From: Hyposmocoma kahamanoa
Taxonomy: Eukaryota; Arthropoda; Insecta; Lepidoptera; Cosmopterigidae
Assembly (NCBI RefSeq): GCF_003589595.1
Contig: NW_020654422.1
Location: 11,638,197-11,702,196, forward strand
Length of the DNA stretch: 64,000 nucleotides
Direction of reading: 5' to 3'
Part shown: one piece after another, positions 54,927 to 64,000 of the stretch
How the letters are laid out: each line of letters starts with the position of its first letter
Numbering within the stretch: position 1 is the stretch's first letter
Made by a program: the position numbers and the translations under genes
Notes under the pieces: generated by a model
Told to the model about the DNA's origin: nothing
The model's database searches: none
Seen by the model: the letters and a program-made list of their open reading frames with translations, nothing else

Positions 54927-55270
54927 CAGTGGCGTATCGTAGGGGGTGCAGAGGGGACCCAGGCCCCGGGCGCACAGCAACAGGGGCGGTGGCGGGCGCG
55001 ACCGAGTCGAAGACAAAACTAGTCAAAATTATTATTTTTTACTTAACATTAGAAAATAAACTCCATTATTTGAAAAAATGATATCCTGAACAACAGGAAG
55101 ATGGCGATGGCAGCCGAACATAAAAACAGAATCGAGGCAAGACTGACCGAATCAACTATTATTGTAATTGTGAAAATAGAGGGGGCAGCAAATTTAAAGT
55201 AGACCCGGGGCGGCAGAAATCAAGGAGACCTTTGCCCTGCCAGTGGGACTTAACTAGCTTATAAAAAAAT
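54927..55270. repeat. Possible hAT-related fragment plus a family D 3' end
   Basis: CAGTGGCGTATCGTAGGGGG with GGCCCCGGGCGC resembles the terminal region of insect hAT-type elements beginning CAGTGGCGTA. No matching inverted end was found. The right part (GGAGACCTTTGCCCTGCCAG, TGGGACTT) matches the family D SINE 3' end. Confidence 0.35.
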
Positions 55271-56286
55271 AGAATACTTATTTATTTATTTTATTGAATA
55301 TTTTACTGTCATGGTTTTAGTGAAAATACTCCACAATTTTTATTGATACATAAATCGAATAAACACAAAGAAAAATTCCTTCGATATGACTGGACTCTAA
55401 CGGGACTACTACAATATTTGATTGTTGATCATAATAATCATAGCAAAAACGGCGCAGCGTTACAAATGTAACCAATAAATAGCAATTTATTTGAATTTAT
55501 TTTAATGAATGAATACCTGTCGGTACACAAAATATTACCCGAGACATTCAAATGGGAGTCCTGTTCTCAATGTTCTGTTCTCAATCTGCCTTTCAATGCA
55601 ATCAAAAAAAAAATTTTTGCACTGTTTTAGTTTTTTTTATAATTTGTATTGAGAACGAAAGACAAAGGTATTGCGAAAAAGATACAAAATTTTATTTGGC
55701 TACAACGCAAATGCCATTGTTAAAAAAGTGAAGATCTTTATTTAGATATTTTGTATAATGGTTTATTTCATACAGCATACAAAACTTAAGGCATATTAGT
55801 TTAGATGTTTTAACACGCCGCCATTAATTTCCCTCAGTTAAACAAAGCTTTTCATTTCCTACCGTTAATTAAATTATTACCGTATAATAACATTATTTGT
55901 AACGGTTTCGGATTCAGGCGTGATGCCGCCGGTAATTTTGTTGTATACTCGTATTGCTACAAACTTATTTATTCAGTTGGTACGGGATGTTAGTTAATAA
56001 TAATAATAATAATTATCTTTATTTATGAAATAAATTAAGTATCACAAAATCGTGATGCTCTGACCTCCAATCTAGTATGATACTGCATCTTGGAAGTCAC
56101 ATTCTTCTCGATAAGCACAATCACAAGAGATTTCCTATTGTAGTACAACTTAAAGTAAGAAATAAAGGTATGATAATAATAACCAAAAACTAAAGTAAAT
56201 AATTTTATAAAGATAGTATAAAAAAAGAAAATAAACATGATTGGCCTTTATGCGTGTGAAGTGTTTTTGCGATTGTGTTTGTTTGT
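55271..56286. other. Non-coding DNA with a partial family C arm
   Basis: 55315-55410 contains GTGAAAATACTCCAC and AATAAACACAAAGAAAAATT, the left arm of family C without core or right arm. An (AAT)n run near 55994-56013 precedes CTTTATTTATGAAATAAA, possibly a minus-strand LINE 3' end. Confidence 0.4.
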
Positions 56287-56338
56287 GAGTGTGTGTGTGT
56301 GTGTGCGTGTGTGCCTTTGTGCGTGTGTGCGTGTCTCG

Positions 56339-56413
<75 letters not shown>

Positions 56414-56484
56414 TGTGAGTGTGTGTGTGAGTGTGTGTGTGAGAGTGTGTGTCTGTGTGTGTGAGTGTGTGTGTCTGTGTGTGT
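56287..56484. repeat. Compound (TG)n/(TC)n microsatellite, ~200 bp
   Basis: Nearly pure TG dinucleotides with an internal CT run (56338-56352) and interspersed GAGTG/GCGTG units. Long frames on both strands here (Thr-His or Cys-Val repeats) are artefacts of the dinucleotide repeat. Confidence 0.95.
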
Positions 56485-56931
56485 ACATTTATTTCGAAAC
56501 TGAGTATTATGTTTGTCGTAGTGCAGATTGTAAGGTAAATATTATGTATTTGGTAAGGGTAGAGCGCATTTACTGAATGACTTGTAGAATACACTCAATA
56601 TCCTTGTGATTATAGCGTTTTGAAAGATAATCCTTGACTGCTAACTTACAATTGTGTCTGTTGTTAGGGTACATTTTTATGTGTTCGTTGAGGCGATTAT
56701 AGATATAGGGACCGAAAAAGCTTAAATGACGTGAGCAAAGCTCGTTTTGATTTTTGTAGATTTAAAGACTTTTTGACTTTAGTTGTTAAAGTTTATGATT
56801 AAAACAGGGTATAATATTATTCGATCCTTAAAGATGTTATTGATCTATTGAAATGTAACTCTATCGCAAATGTGATTTTTTTTAAAAAACAATATTTTTT
56901 ATGTATGATGTATATATTAATAAGAACAACT
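56485..56931. other. Non-coding DNA
   Basis: Nothing recognised. Confidence 0.35.
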
Positions 56932-57137
56932 AAACGCACACACTCAACATAACCCCGCACTAGGGAAACCCTGTATGGCGGGTGCCATGGACATACACAT
57001 ATACCACCACAAATTACGCCCAAACTCACGTGAGAAATAAATGTAGGCCATATAAATGTTTCTCCCGGCCCGGGAATCGAACCTGGAACCTCTGCGTGGC
57101 AGTCCGGCGTGGTAACCGTTCGGCCACTGAGGCAGTT
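56932..57137 (-). repeat. Family B tRNA-derived SINE
   Basis: On the minus strand: AACTGCCTCAGTGGCCGAAC, box B GGTTCGATTCCCGGGCCGGG, and the 3' end TGTGTGCGTTTAGTTG. It sits immediately outside family G copy 2. Confidence 0.85.
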
Positions 57138-57140
57138 AGT

Positions 57141-57700
57141 ATTAATTGTTCCATCTATATTAGTTGATGTACGGATAAATTATAAATGAATTGCATTCAA
57201 CACTGTCATTATGTTTAAGCATACTAAATTAATATTTGATATTCAAAAATAATATTTGATCCTCTGTTTTTATCATTAGTCTCTTCTTTTAACAATTGAT
57301 ATCTTTGATATTGATCGCATAATAAATCTTGGTTGCTTGGTTCCGCCCTCTATTCAATAGGTTAGGTTAGAATAATAATATACCAAAAAACAGAAGCCAA
57401 TTTGCTTGCGTTTCCGAACACGTTTTTGGGTTAAATTATATTATAATTAATATAATATTAATATACAAATATAATCAACATTTGCTTAGTTTTAAAAGTA
57501 AGCATTTAAATTTTATTTTTAATGCTCATTTGTTTACAGTTTTGAGGCCCAACATAAAACTATCAAAGTTAATTATCAATCAAAAGTCATATCAATATAC
57601 AAATCAAACATTTTTTCCGTAGCTGAGAACAGATTAAAATATCCATTGATTTAATTTATTTTGTCTCATCGAAAGAGGATCAATCATTAAGAAGTTAGAC
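57141..57700 (+). repeat. Family G repeat, copy 2 (no internal SINE)
   Basis: Collinear with 13868-14750. At the position where copy 1 carries the family B SINE this copy reads straight through (TTTAAGCATACTAAATTAAT), so it preserves the empty site. Confidence 0.6.
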
Positions 57701-58359
57701 TGTTTCTTGCCCGCTGCTTTTGCAAATTTAAAATAATCATTTAAATATATGTCTTAATATAGTTTCACCAAGAAACATAATATAAAATTTACGTCAAGGG
57801 CGCGATACAAATTTCAGACCGAAGGGAAGGTTTCTAGTATCCTGAATGCACACAGTATACAATATAATGAGATAAAGAAAATTACTTACTGATGGGTTTA
57901 ACTCTACTTTTCATTTTGCCTCTATGAGGAAAATAAATAGGAGATGATTCTGAACACGTCAAGCTAAGTTTTTTAAGAACGTTTTCTTTCGAACCTTTTA
58001 GTCGAGTTGTATAACATATGGTTCAAAATTCATGCTCGAAATTCAAATATCATTATTCCAAGAGATTGAAGAGCTATTTTCGTCTACCTCCGCGGTAACA
58101 TACATCAACAATATTTTTATTTTGAAATCAAATTTATCCATCTGTACGGATAAATTGGTGACTATGATGACTACTGGTGCTATTCTTTTGTTTATAGTAT
58201 GCGACCCGGTATTCATTACCAGTTACGCATCCTAGTTTTTGTTATAATTATTATCAATCAATACTTGTAGGTTAGTAACTTTGAACTGTAATTATTGTTC
58301 CTGTGCTCAGTTTTATGCATATGTTTATATTTGAGTAAAAAAAGATACGCCAGATTAGG
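57701..58359. other. Non-coding DNA
   Basis: Nothing recognised. Confidence 0.35.
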
Positions 58360-58661
58360 AGTACGTATAGTAAAAACACCGATCTCAAAAGTTCGTGAAA
58401 TTACATCTATTCGCCAAACTTTATTGAAATCGGTTACCGGAAAGTGCGCTAAACCAGATTCATCTACTCGTTCCCCACCCTTAGAGGTGGAACATTTTCT
58501 TCAAATAGAAATGGGACCACTATATACTGAGGTACTCTCTTTTCAACAAAAAAAGAATCATCAAAATCGGTTCACAAATCTCAAGACTTATTATAAACAT
58601 ATTAATACTTACTAAAAAAACAGTCGAATTGAGAACCTCGTCCTTTTTTTGAAGTCGGTTA
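58360..58661 (-). repeat. Family E dispersed repeat
   Basis: The complement has both ends (GAAGTCGGTT at the high end, GAGATCGGTGTTTTTA read from the low end) and the AATCGGTTACCGGAAAGTGC block of long copies. The 106-aa frame through it (58295-58615) is spurious. Confidence 0.75.
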
Positions 58662-60530
58662 AAAAATAGATTTTGATTTTTAAAATCAAATTAAAGCGAA
58701 TCAAATCAATGTATCAAATATGACACAGATATGACGTAAAAAAATATCTTTGAAAACCAAAATCTAGCCGTTTTGGTTTTCAAATATATTTTACTACTTC
58801 TCTACAAACAAGTTCCAGTAATCCCATTAAACACATTATTGTTTGAATTAATAGTCAACTAACTCAGTGGGTGCGATAAAGCACTAGCGTTATGAATGGA
58901 CACCGTAAATCTGGCAACATTTGCAGTTAAGGAGACATCGCCCACTGTCTGAACACGACTTAATTACACTCACTAATAAACTAGTTCTCAAAGTTCTGAG
59001 ATATTATGAGAATTATGAAGATATGTTGTCTATGTAATGTTTACATACGTAGACGTACATAATAAGTATCTTCAACAAGAGATACAGGTATCTTAAATAT
59101 AAACTTAAATTTGTAGACAGATAGATAACTATTGTTACGCTGCAATCATTTCCGACACCCTGTCGCGGCAATCCAATTTTTACCATTATTTTTATCCATT
59201 TTATTCATATGAGCCCTATATTCAAATTATATGTTGTTTTTTAATATCTTTGGATAAAATCTATGACTACAGATTCATAGTTACTGGAATTATTTAGCCT
59301 ATCTTCATGCAACGCCTTAAATGGTATTTGCAAATGTACACACGCGTACAATAAAGTATACACTGAGAATATTAACAAAATCTCTCTGCTAAGAACAGAT
59401 TTGATCTGTAAACGACGCTCGACAGCTGTTGAGCCGACGCCTTTCAGAATAGCTAGAACACGGGAGAGGCGTCGCTCACTTAAGCCTTTTGTTCCTTAAT
59501 TCCATGAGTATTGCGCCGAGAGGTTTGTTTACACTGGTATTTTATACTAATGGCAGCAACTTTGGCTACTGCTCTATAATTATTTATGGCGGTATGTCAA
59601 AATGTCGTTTTTTTTACTCAAGTAGTAATGTAGTACGATAAATGCCAGCGTTCTTTTTCCTCGTAAAAACTTTCGTATGAAAATAAAATTGTAACATTTT
59701 AATATCTACGACATCTTTAAGTTTGTATTCTCTTACAACTTAAAAGATCCCTTTTTTTGACCTGCTATTACAAGCAACGAAAGAAATATAGACATTAACT
59801 ATAATGTAACATAATAGGTACTTTAATGTAACTTTTTTATTAATGTAACAAAATCAACCATAGATATAATTCATCCAAGACTAATTAATAGATTCAGGCG
59901 TTACTTTGCGGAAACCCATATTAAAAATGGAAGTAAATTAATTTGCTACTAGTTAATCTGCCAATCTGTACCTAGTGAAGGTTAAATCATGCTTAAAGAA
60001 ATGGTAATTGAAAAAGTGATGATTTGTAGAAGTGGTTAATAAGATGTTGTCTTTTCTCATTTTTCTTTTGATTTCACAGGGTTCGAGAAGTAGCAACTTA
60101 CTATACTTCCATTTTTATCATCTAAGGCTTACAAATAAATCAAAATCTATTGCTATAAGTATTAAGTGACAACTTCCAATATTATTGCTAAACTGATATA
60201 AGTAGGAAGCAGTATACAAGGATCTTAAGTATACAGGGTATTGTCTTGACGTCATCAGTCACGAAGCGTAAAACTGTAACAATGCCGGATTAACAGTTGA
60301 TGAGTTGACACCTTTATAAATATTCATTTCGAGCATTAATTCGAGAGCCCGCCTTGCGTTTTGTTTGTGCGACAGATGCGACTTCACAAAGGTCGATAAG
60401 CCCAATTTCGAATACGTAATGAAAATGAGTTTGAGATAGGGAATACTCTAAAACTTTCTTGATGGGGCTTCTTAATAAGACTGCAATATCAGCACAATTA
60501 CAACTTTTCAGAAGTGGATTTATAGTCCAG
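58662..60530. other. Unique-looking non-coding DNA
   Basis: No gene or recognised repeat over 1.9 kb. ~59400-59520 is GC-richer, with GACGC/GCGTC words. Confidence 0.35.
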
Positions 60531-60798
60531 GGAAGTACTGCCACCTTACCTATTTCTGCCGCCAAGCAGTAATGTCAGCATTACTGTGTTCCGGTTTGAA
60601 AGGGTAAGGGTGCAGGTGAAATTACTGGCACATGGGACTTGTCAACTTACGTCTCAGGGTGACGGGCGCAGTGGCAGTGTCCCTCAGATCTTTGCAATTT
60701 AAAGCTCTGAGTGGCACTGCAACTGTTATGGACAGGCGTGTAGCTCACCATCAAGTGCACGACTGGTTTGTCCCGTCACTTGATATTATAAAAAAAAT
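60531..60798 (+). repeat. Family A repeat, nearly full length
   Basis: From AGTCCAGGGAAGTACTGCCA to GATATTATAAAAAAAATG. Only the first ~35 bp of the family are missing. Confidence 0.85.
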
Positions 60799-60860
60799 GC
60801 TTAAGGCAGTCTCCACACTTATCGACATTGAATCGTATTAAGCCGGTCAGAAAAATCTAG

Positions 60861-61165
60861 TAACAGTAGAGCTGCTTGTGAAAGAGTTCATCCAGGGTAG
60901 CACTGCTACCTTACCTATTTCTGCCGCGAAGCAGTAATGGCAGCATTACTGTGTTCCGGTTTTAAAGGGTAAGAGAGTGCTGGTGAAATTACAGGCACAT
61001 GGGACTTGTCAACTTATATCTCAGGGTGACGGGCGCAGTGGCATTGCCCCTCAGATCTTTGCGATTTAAAGCTCTGAGTGGCGCTATAACTGTTATGGAC
61101 AGGTGTGTAGCTTACCATCAGGCGCATGACTTATTCGTCCCGTCACTTAATATTATAAAAAAAAA
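60861..61165 (+). repeat. Family A repeat, full length
   Basis: Starts TAACAGTAGAGCTGCTTGTG and ends TAATATTATAAAAAAAAATT, 305 bp. Together with the upstream copy it forms a direct tandem pair 62 bp apart; the unrelated spacer shows two separate insertions. Confidence 0.85.
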
Positions 61166-61822
61166 TTTATGTCTATATGATAAAGACGAAAATGAACTAC
61201 ATTTTTCGGTCTTATTGCATGGACATAACGGTCTATCTGACTCAATGCAATTTAGTGTCAACATATATGGTGAGTCCCTAAGTAGAAGAGTTATAACATT
61301 TCACATATAAATAACTTGTTTCATATAGTTCGTATTATTTTTATGAACTTGAGGCTTTATTACACGAGGATAGAATATCTAGTTCACAAGACTGAGAAAA
61401 AAATAAAACGTTAAGCTATCGAAGACTTCAGAAATCATCGCAAAATTTGAATAAACTCGGATATACAGGTTATCTCACTTGTGGCTCTTTACCAAATGAA
61501 AGATTACAACACCTAACAGCGTGATTCAATAGTCAGAATTCCTGCAAATTAACTATCAATTCTATCAACATTCAGTGCGTGTACTGAGTAAGCGAATGGC
61601 TGAATACTATCGAGGCGAGTTAGTGGAGCGCACTATCGCGGTATCTTTACGCTCGGTCGAGCAGAATCCTTCTGCTCCATCAGACGTCCACGCACTTGCG
61701 TTTTTTAAACTGACAAACTATTCAACGGTTTGAGTTTCTGCGTTCAAGTTTTAACTCAAAAATTAAATTCCAGACTAGACAATATTTCGACAATACCCCT
61801 ATCCTCAATTATATCTTTTTTT
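61166..61822 (+). other. Non-coding DNA with a family H fragment
   Basis: 61308-61350 (TTTCATATAGTTCGTATTAT) matches family H. The rest is unrecognised. Confidence 0.35.
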
Positions 61823-62128
61823 CATGATACCATGTGACGGAACGAAGAAGTCGTGTACCTGGGGGTAAGCGACACGGCTACCTGTAACAATTGCAGTGCC
61901 ACTCAGAACTATATAAACATAAAGATCTGAAGGGCACTGGCACTGCGCCCGTAACCTGGATTATAAGTTGACAAGTCCCATGTGCCTGTAATTTCACCCG
62001 CACCCTTAACCTTCAAAACAGAAACGTAGTATTGCTCACGTTGCTGCTTAGCAGCAGAAACAGGTAAAGTAGCTACTACTTGTACTTCTTGGATGAATTC
62101 TTTCACAGGAAGCTCTACTGTTACCAAA
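61823..62128 (-). repeat. Family A repeat, full length
   Basis: The complement shows both ends (AGAGCTTCCTGTGAAAG-type start at the high end, TATCATGAAAAAAA tail at the low end) and every internal block, 306 bp. Confidence 0.85.
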
Positions 62129-62228
62129 AGTATGTTGACAGTTAGGTTACGTTACCAGCGTCTTATTTTTTTTCGTCACTCTACATACTCTTTTACACTT
62201 ACAGTGTTTCAATACGGGCATGGATTAG

Positions 62229-62252
62229 ATATATATATATATATATATATAT
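62229..62252. repeat. (AT)n microsatellite
   Basis: About twelve AT units. Confidence 0.85.
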
Positions 62253-63535
62253 AAGAAAATTACAAATCAATTTTAGGTTATTACCCCATTAATACAAACG
62301 TATTAATGATTCTGATGATATAAAGAATTCCTTCTAACTTTTATTTTTCTTTTCTGTGTTATCAAATAAAATAGTAGCTAGTTACTTATATTTCTCAAGA
62401 TATTTACTTTTATTGGAACACGACTTATAATTCAAGATAGTCATGCGTAATAACTTCGAATAGTAAATTTCATGCATTTATTGCAATCCTTTTGCTTAGT
62501 GAAAATACTGTTTACAAAAAAAAGTGCTTAAGAGTACCTTTACAAGTATATAAACTGGAAAACAATAATCATAGCTGTATTACATTAGTCGGCCAACAGA
62601 CCCCTGATTAATTGACAAGGCATCAATATTGTATCAAATAGGAAGTATCAAATGCTACCAGCCTATTTATGATCACGCACGACCTCCTGAATCCCGATAT
62701 CAACACGCAAATCGGTACTCGGTCTGTTTACAATTAATTATTTGTCGAATGCAACTGTGGCCGTTCAAATTGGCATAATAAATGCTACGCCATATTGTAT
62801 CCATATTAATAAATACCCAAACCAAAATATTCAATCCAAACCATACTTTAAAAACCCAATTAATACGACTCAAACTCAAATACACATAATTTTTCAATGC
62901 ACCAGGATTCATACTTCCAAAATGTGCAAAACCGAATGGTCGTAAAGAGCGAATTTAAAAACGAATTAATTTTATTCATCGCGAATAGAGGATATATTGG
63001 CATGGATTAGTTAAACGATTGACAACATAGAATTTTATCACAACTTAATTAAAACACAAACTAATATGAGCTCTATTTGCAACGTGTTTGAAATGAGAGT
63101 CGTATCTTGTTTTGTCGGTGCATATGTGACGTGATAGTAAGAGAGTGCTCGGGGTGATACAGGGTGGTGGATTCGATGCAACGCGTGCCCGTGAATAATG
63201 CGTCGCTAACGGGCGATTAACGTCCAGTATCACACGATCGACCGTTTTTATACTAGCTCTGGCTTCGTGGTATGACGATAGCCACTCGCCTTAGTAATTG
63301 CCTCGTCTATTGAGTGATTAACTTTTCAGTGCTTAATTTACAGTTGTTTATAGGTTATTTCATTGTTTATAGGTTATAAATTAATGTATATCAGAGCATA
63401 ATACCGTTACGATTTTTACAACATCACTAAAACCGTTTCCATTTTTTGTAATGTCTTAATTTATTTCGCATCCATGGTGTAATAATGCTACATCTGCAAA
63501 ATGACAACTTTTCGGGAGAGAGGTTTAAAGATTCT
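62253..63535. other. Non-coding DNA
   Basis: No recognised repeat or gene. 63090-63240 is GC-richer, with CGATCG and CGCGTG words. Confidence 0.35.
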
Positions 63536-63780
63536 ACGTACGATAAAATTAGTCGATAACTTTTTATGCTTAAATAGGAGAGTGATAAAATTTGACATAC
63601 ATATACATAATTTGTTTCATGTAGTTCGTATTATTCTTACAACTTTCATGTGCGATGTGATGTTACAATCGCGCGTAATTGATAAAATCAGAAGATTCCA
63701 GATTCGAATCCTGCCAGAGTCGCCATGCGATGTGGGGACAGGATCGCGCGTAAATGATGCGTCAATGTCTTATGACGAAA
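63536..63780 (+). repeat. Family H repeat with tRNA-like segment
   Basis: GTCGATAACTTTTTATGCTT, AATAGGAGAGTGATAAAATT and TTTCATGTAGTTCGTATTAT define family H. A tRNA-like CCAGATTCGAATCCTGCCAG follows at 63696-63715. Confidence 0.5.
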
Positions 63781-63784
63781 ATAA

Positions 63785-64000
63785 ATAAATAAATCATTTA
63801 TTGTCTCAGAATAACATTTTTTTTTTAATTTATACATAGCAAAGAAGTCAAACAAATTAAAAAACAAAATAGTCAAAACAGTAACAGTAAATTGAGACAA
63901 AAGGCATAGGCTCAGCTTATGCTGGAACGGCGGTTTTTCAGCCTCTGCCTACTCCCTTATATTATTGAGCGGGAGTCATTGCTACGAGCGCTTTCATCTT
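63785..64000 (-). repeat. Probable LINE 3' UTR, cut by the window edge
   Basis: Read on the minus strand the sequence ends TTATTCTGAGACAATAAATG followed by ATTTATTTATTTATT, a polyadenylation-like signal with a short simple-repeat tail; the upstream part (AGGGAGTAGGCAGAGGCTGA) is GC-richer. This resembles insect LINE 3' UTRs. The coding part, if any, would lie beyond 64000. Confidence 0.4.

Noticed and set aside
56150..56594. 112-129-codon ORFs rich in Thr-His or Cys-Val
   Set aside because: Translation of a (TG)n/(CA)n microsatellite; no coding evidence.
58295..58615. 106-codon plus-strand ORF
   Set aside because: Mostly antisense to a family E repeat.
1..64000. CRISPR array, operon, riboswitch or bacterial-type features
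   Set aside because: The sequence is clearly from an insect-like nuclear genome; no regularly spaced direct repeats with unique spacers were seen.

Overview
The window looks like intergenic or intronic DNA from a moth or butterfly (Lepidoptera). It is AT-rich, almost free of long open reading frames, and packed with diverged short dispersed repeats of the kinds known from lepidopteran genomes: tRNA-derived SINEs, an RTE-type SINE ending in (TGA)n, a repeat beginning AACCGACTTCAAAAAAGGAGG, and LINE fragments. I could not support any host protein-coding gene. Nearly all short ORFs are chance frames or lie inside repeats. The only long intact coding sequence is ORF2 of a non-LTR retrotransposon.

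Layout. 1-3.5 kb is unique-looking AT-rich DNA with two neat hairpins and one copy of a ~290 bp SINE-like repeat (family A). 3.53-7.39 kb holds a 5'-truncated LINE on the minus strand, with an intact endonuclease/reverse transcriptase ORF2, the C-terminal part of ORF1 and a (TAAAA)n tail. Its 5' side runs directly into two family A copies and one family E repeat (to 8.42 kb), forming a nested repeat cluster. From 8.6 to 64 kb the window is a mosaic of families A (16 pieces), B (tRNA-derived SINE, 8), C (tRNA-like core inside inverted arms, about 10), D (RTE-type SINE, about 6), E (about 8), G (two long diverged copies at 13.9 and 57.1 kb), scraps of at least three other LINE lineages (14.7, 17.9 and 27.5 kb), and several DNA-transposon-like elements with terminal inverted repeats (32.1, 32.7 and 48.7 kb). 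Long stretches between them (notably 9-11.2, 22.3-24.5, 28.7-32.1, 39.2-41.6, 45.3-48.6 and 58.7-60.5 kb) show nothing I can name, though a few are compositionally distinctive and may be regulatory.

How the parts relate. The LINE encodes the only recognisable enzymatic machinery (APE-type endonuclease plus reverse transcriptase) and an RNA-binding-type ORF1 product. The SINE-like elements are non-autonomous and would depend on LINE enzymes, but nothing here shows that this LINE mobilises them, because its 3' tail differs from theirs. Nested insertions give relative ages: family A copies sit inside family C elements, a 436 bp GC-richer segment sits inside a family A copy, and a family B SINE interrupts one of the two family G copies while the other keeps the empty site.

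The most distinctive unexplained structure is family C, in which a tRNA-like Pol III-type core is bracketed by long inverted arms. I found no convincing multi-gene system. All family assignments come from reading the sequence by eye and need a repeat-library search.
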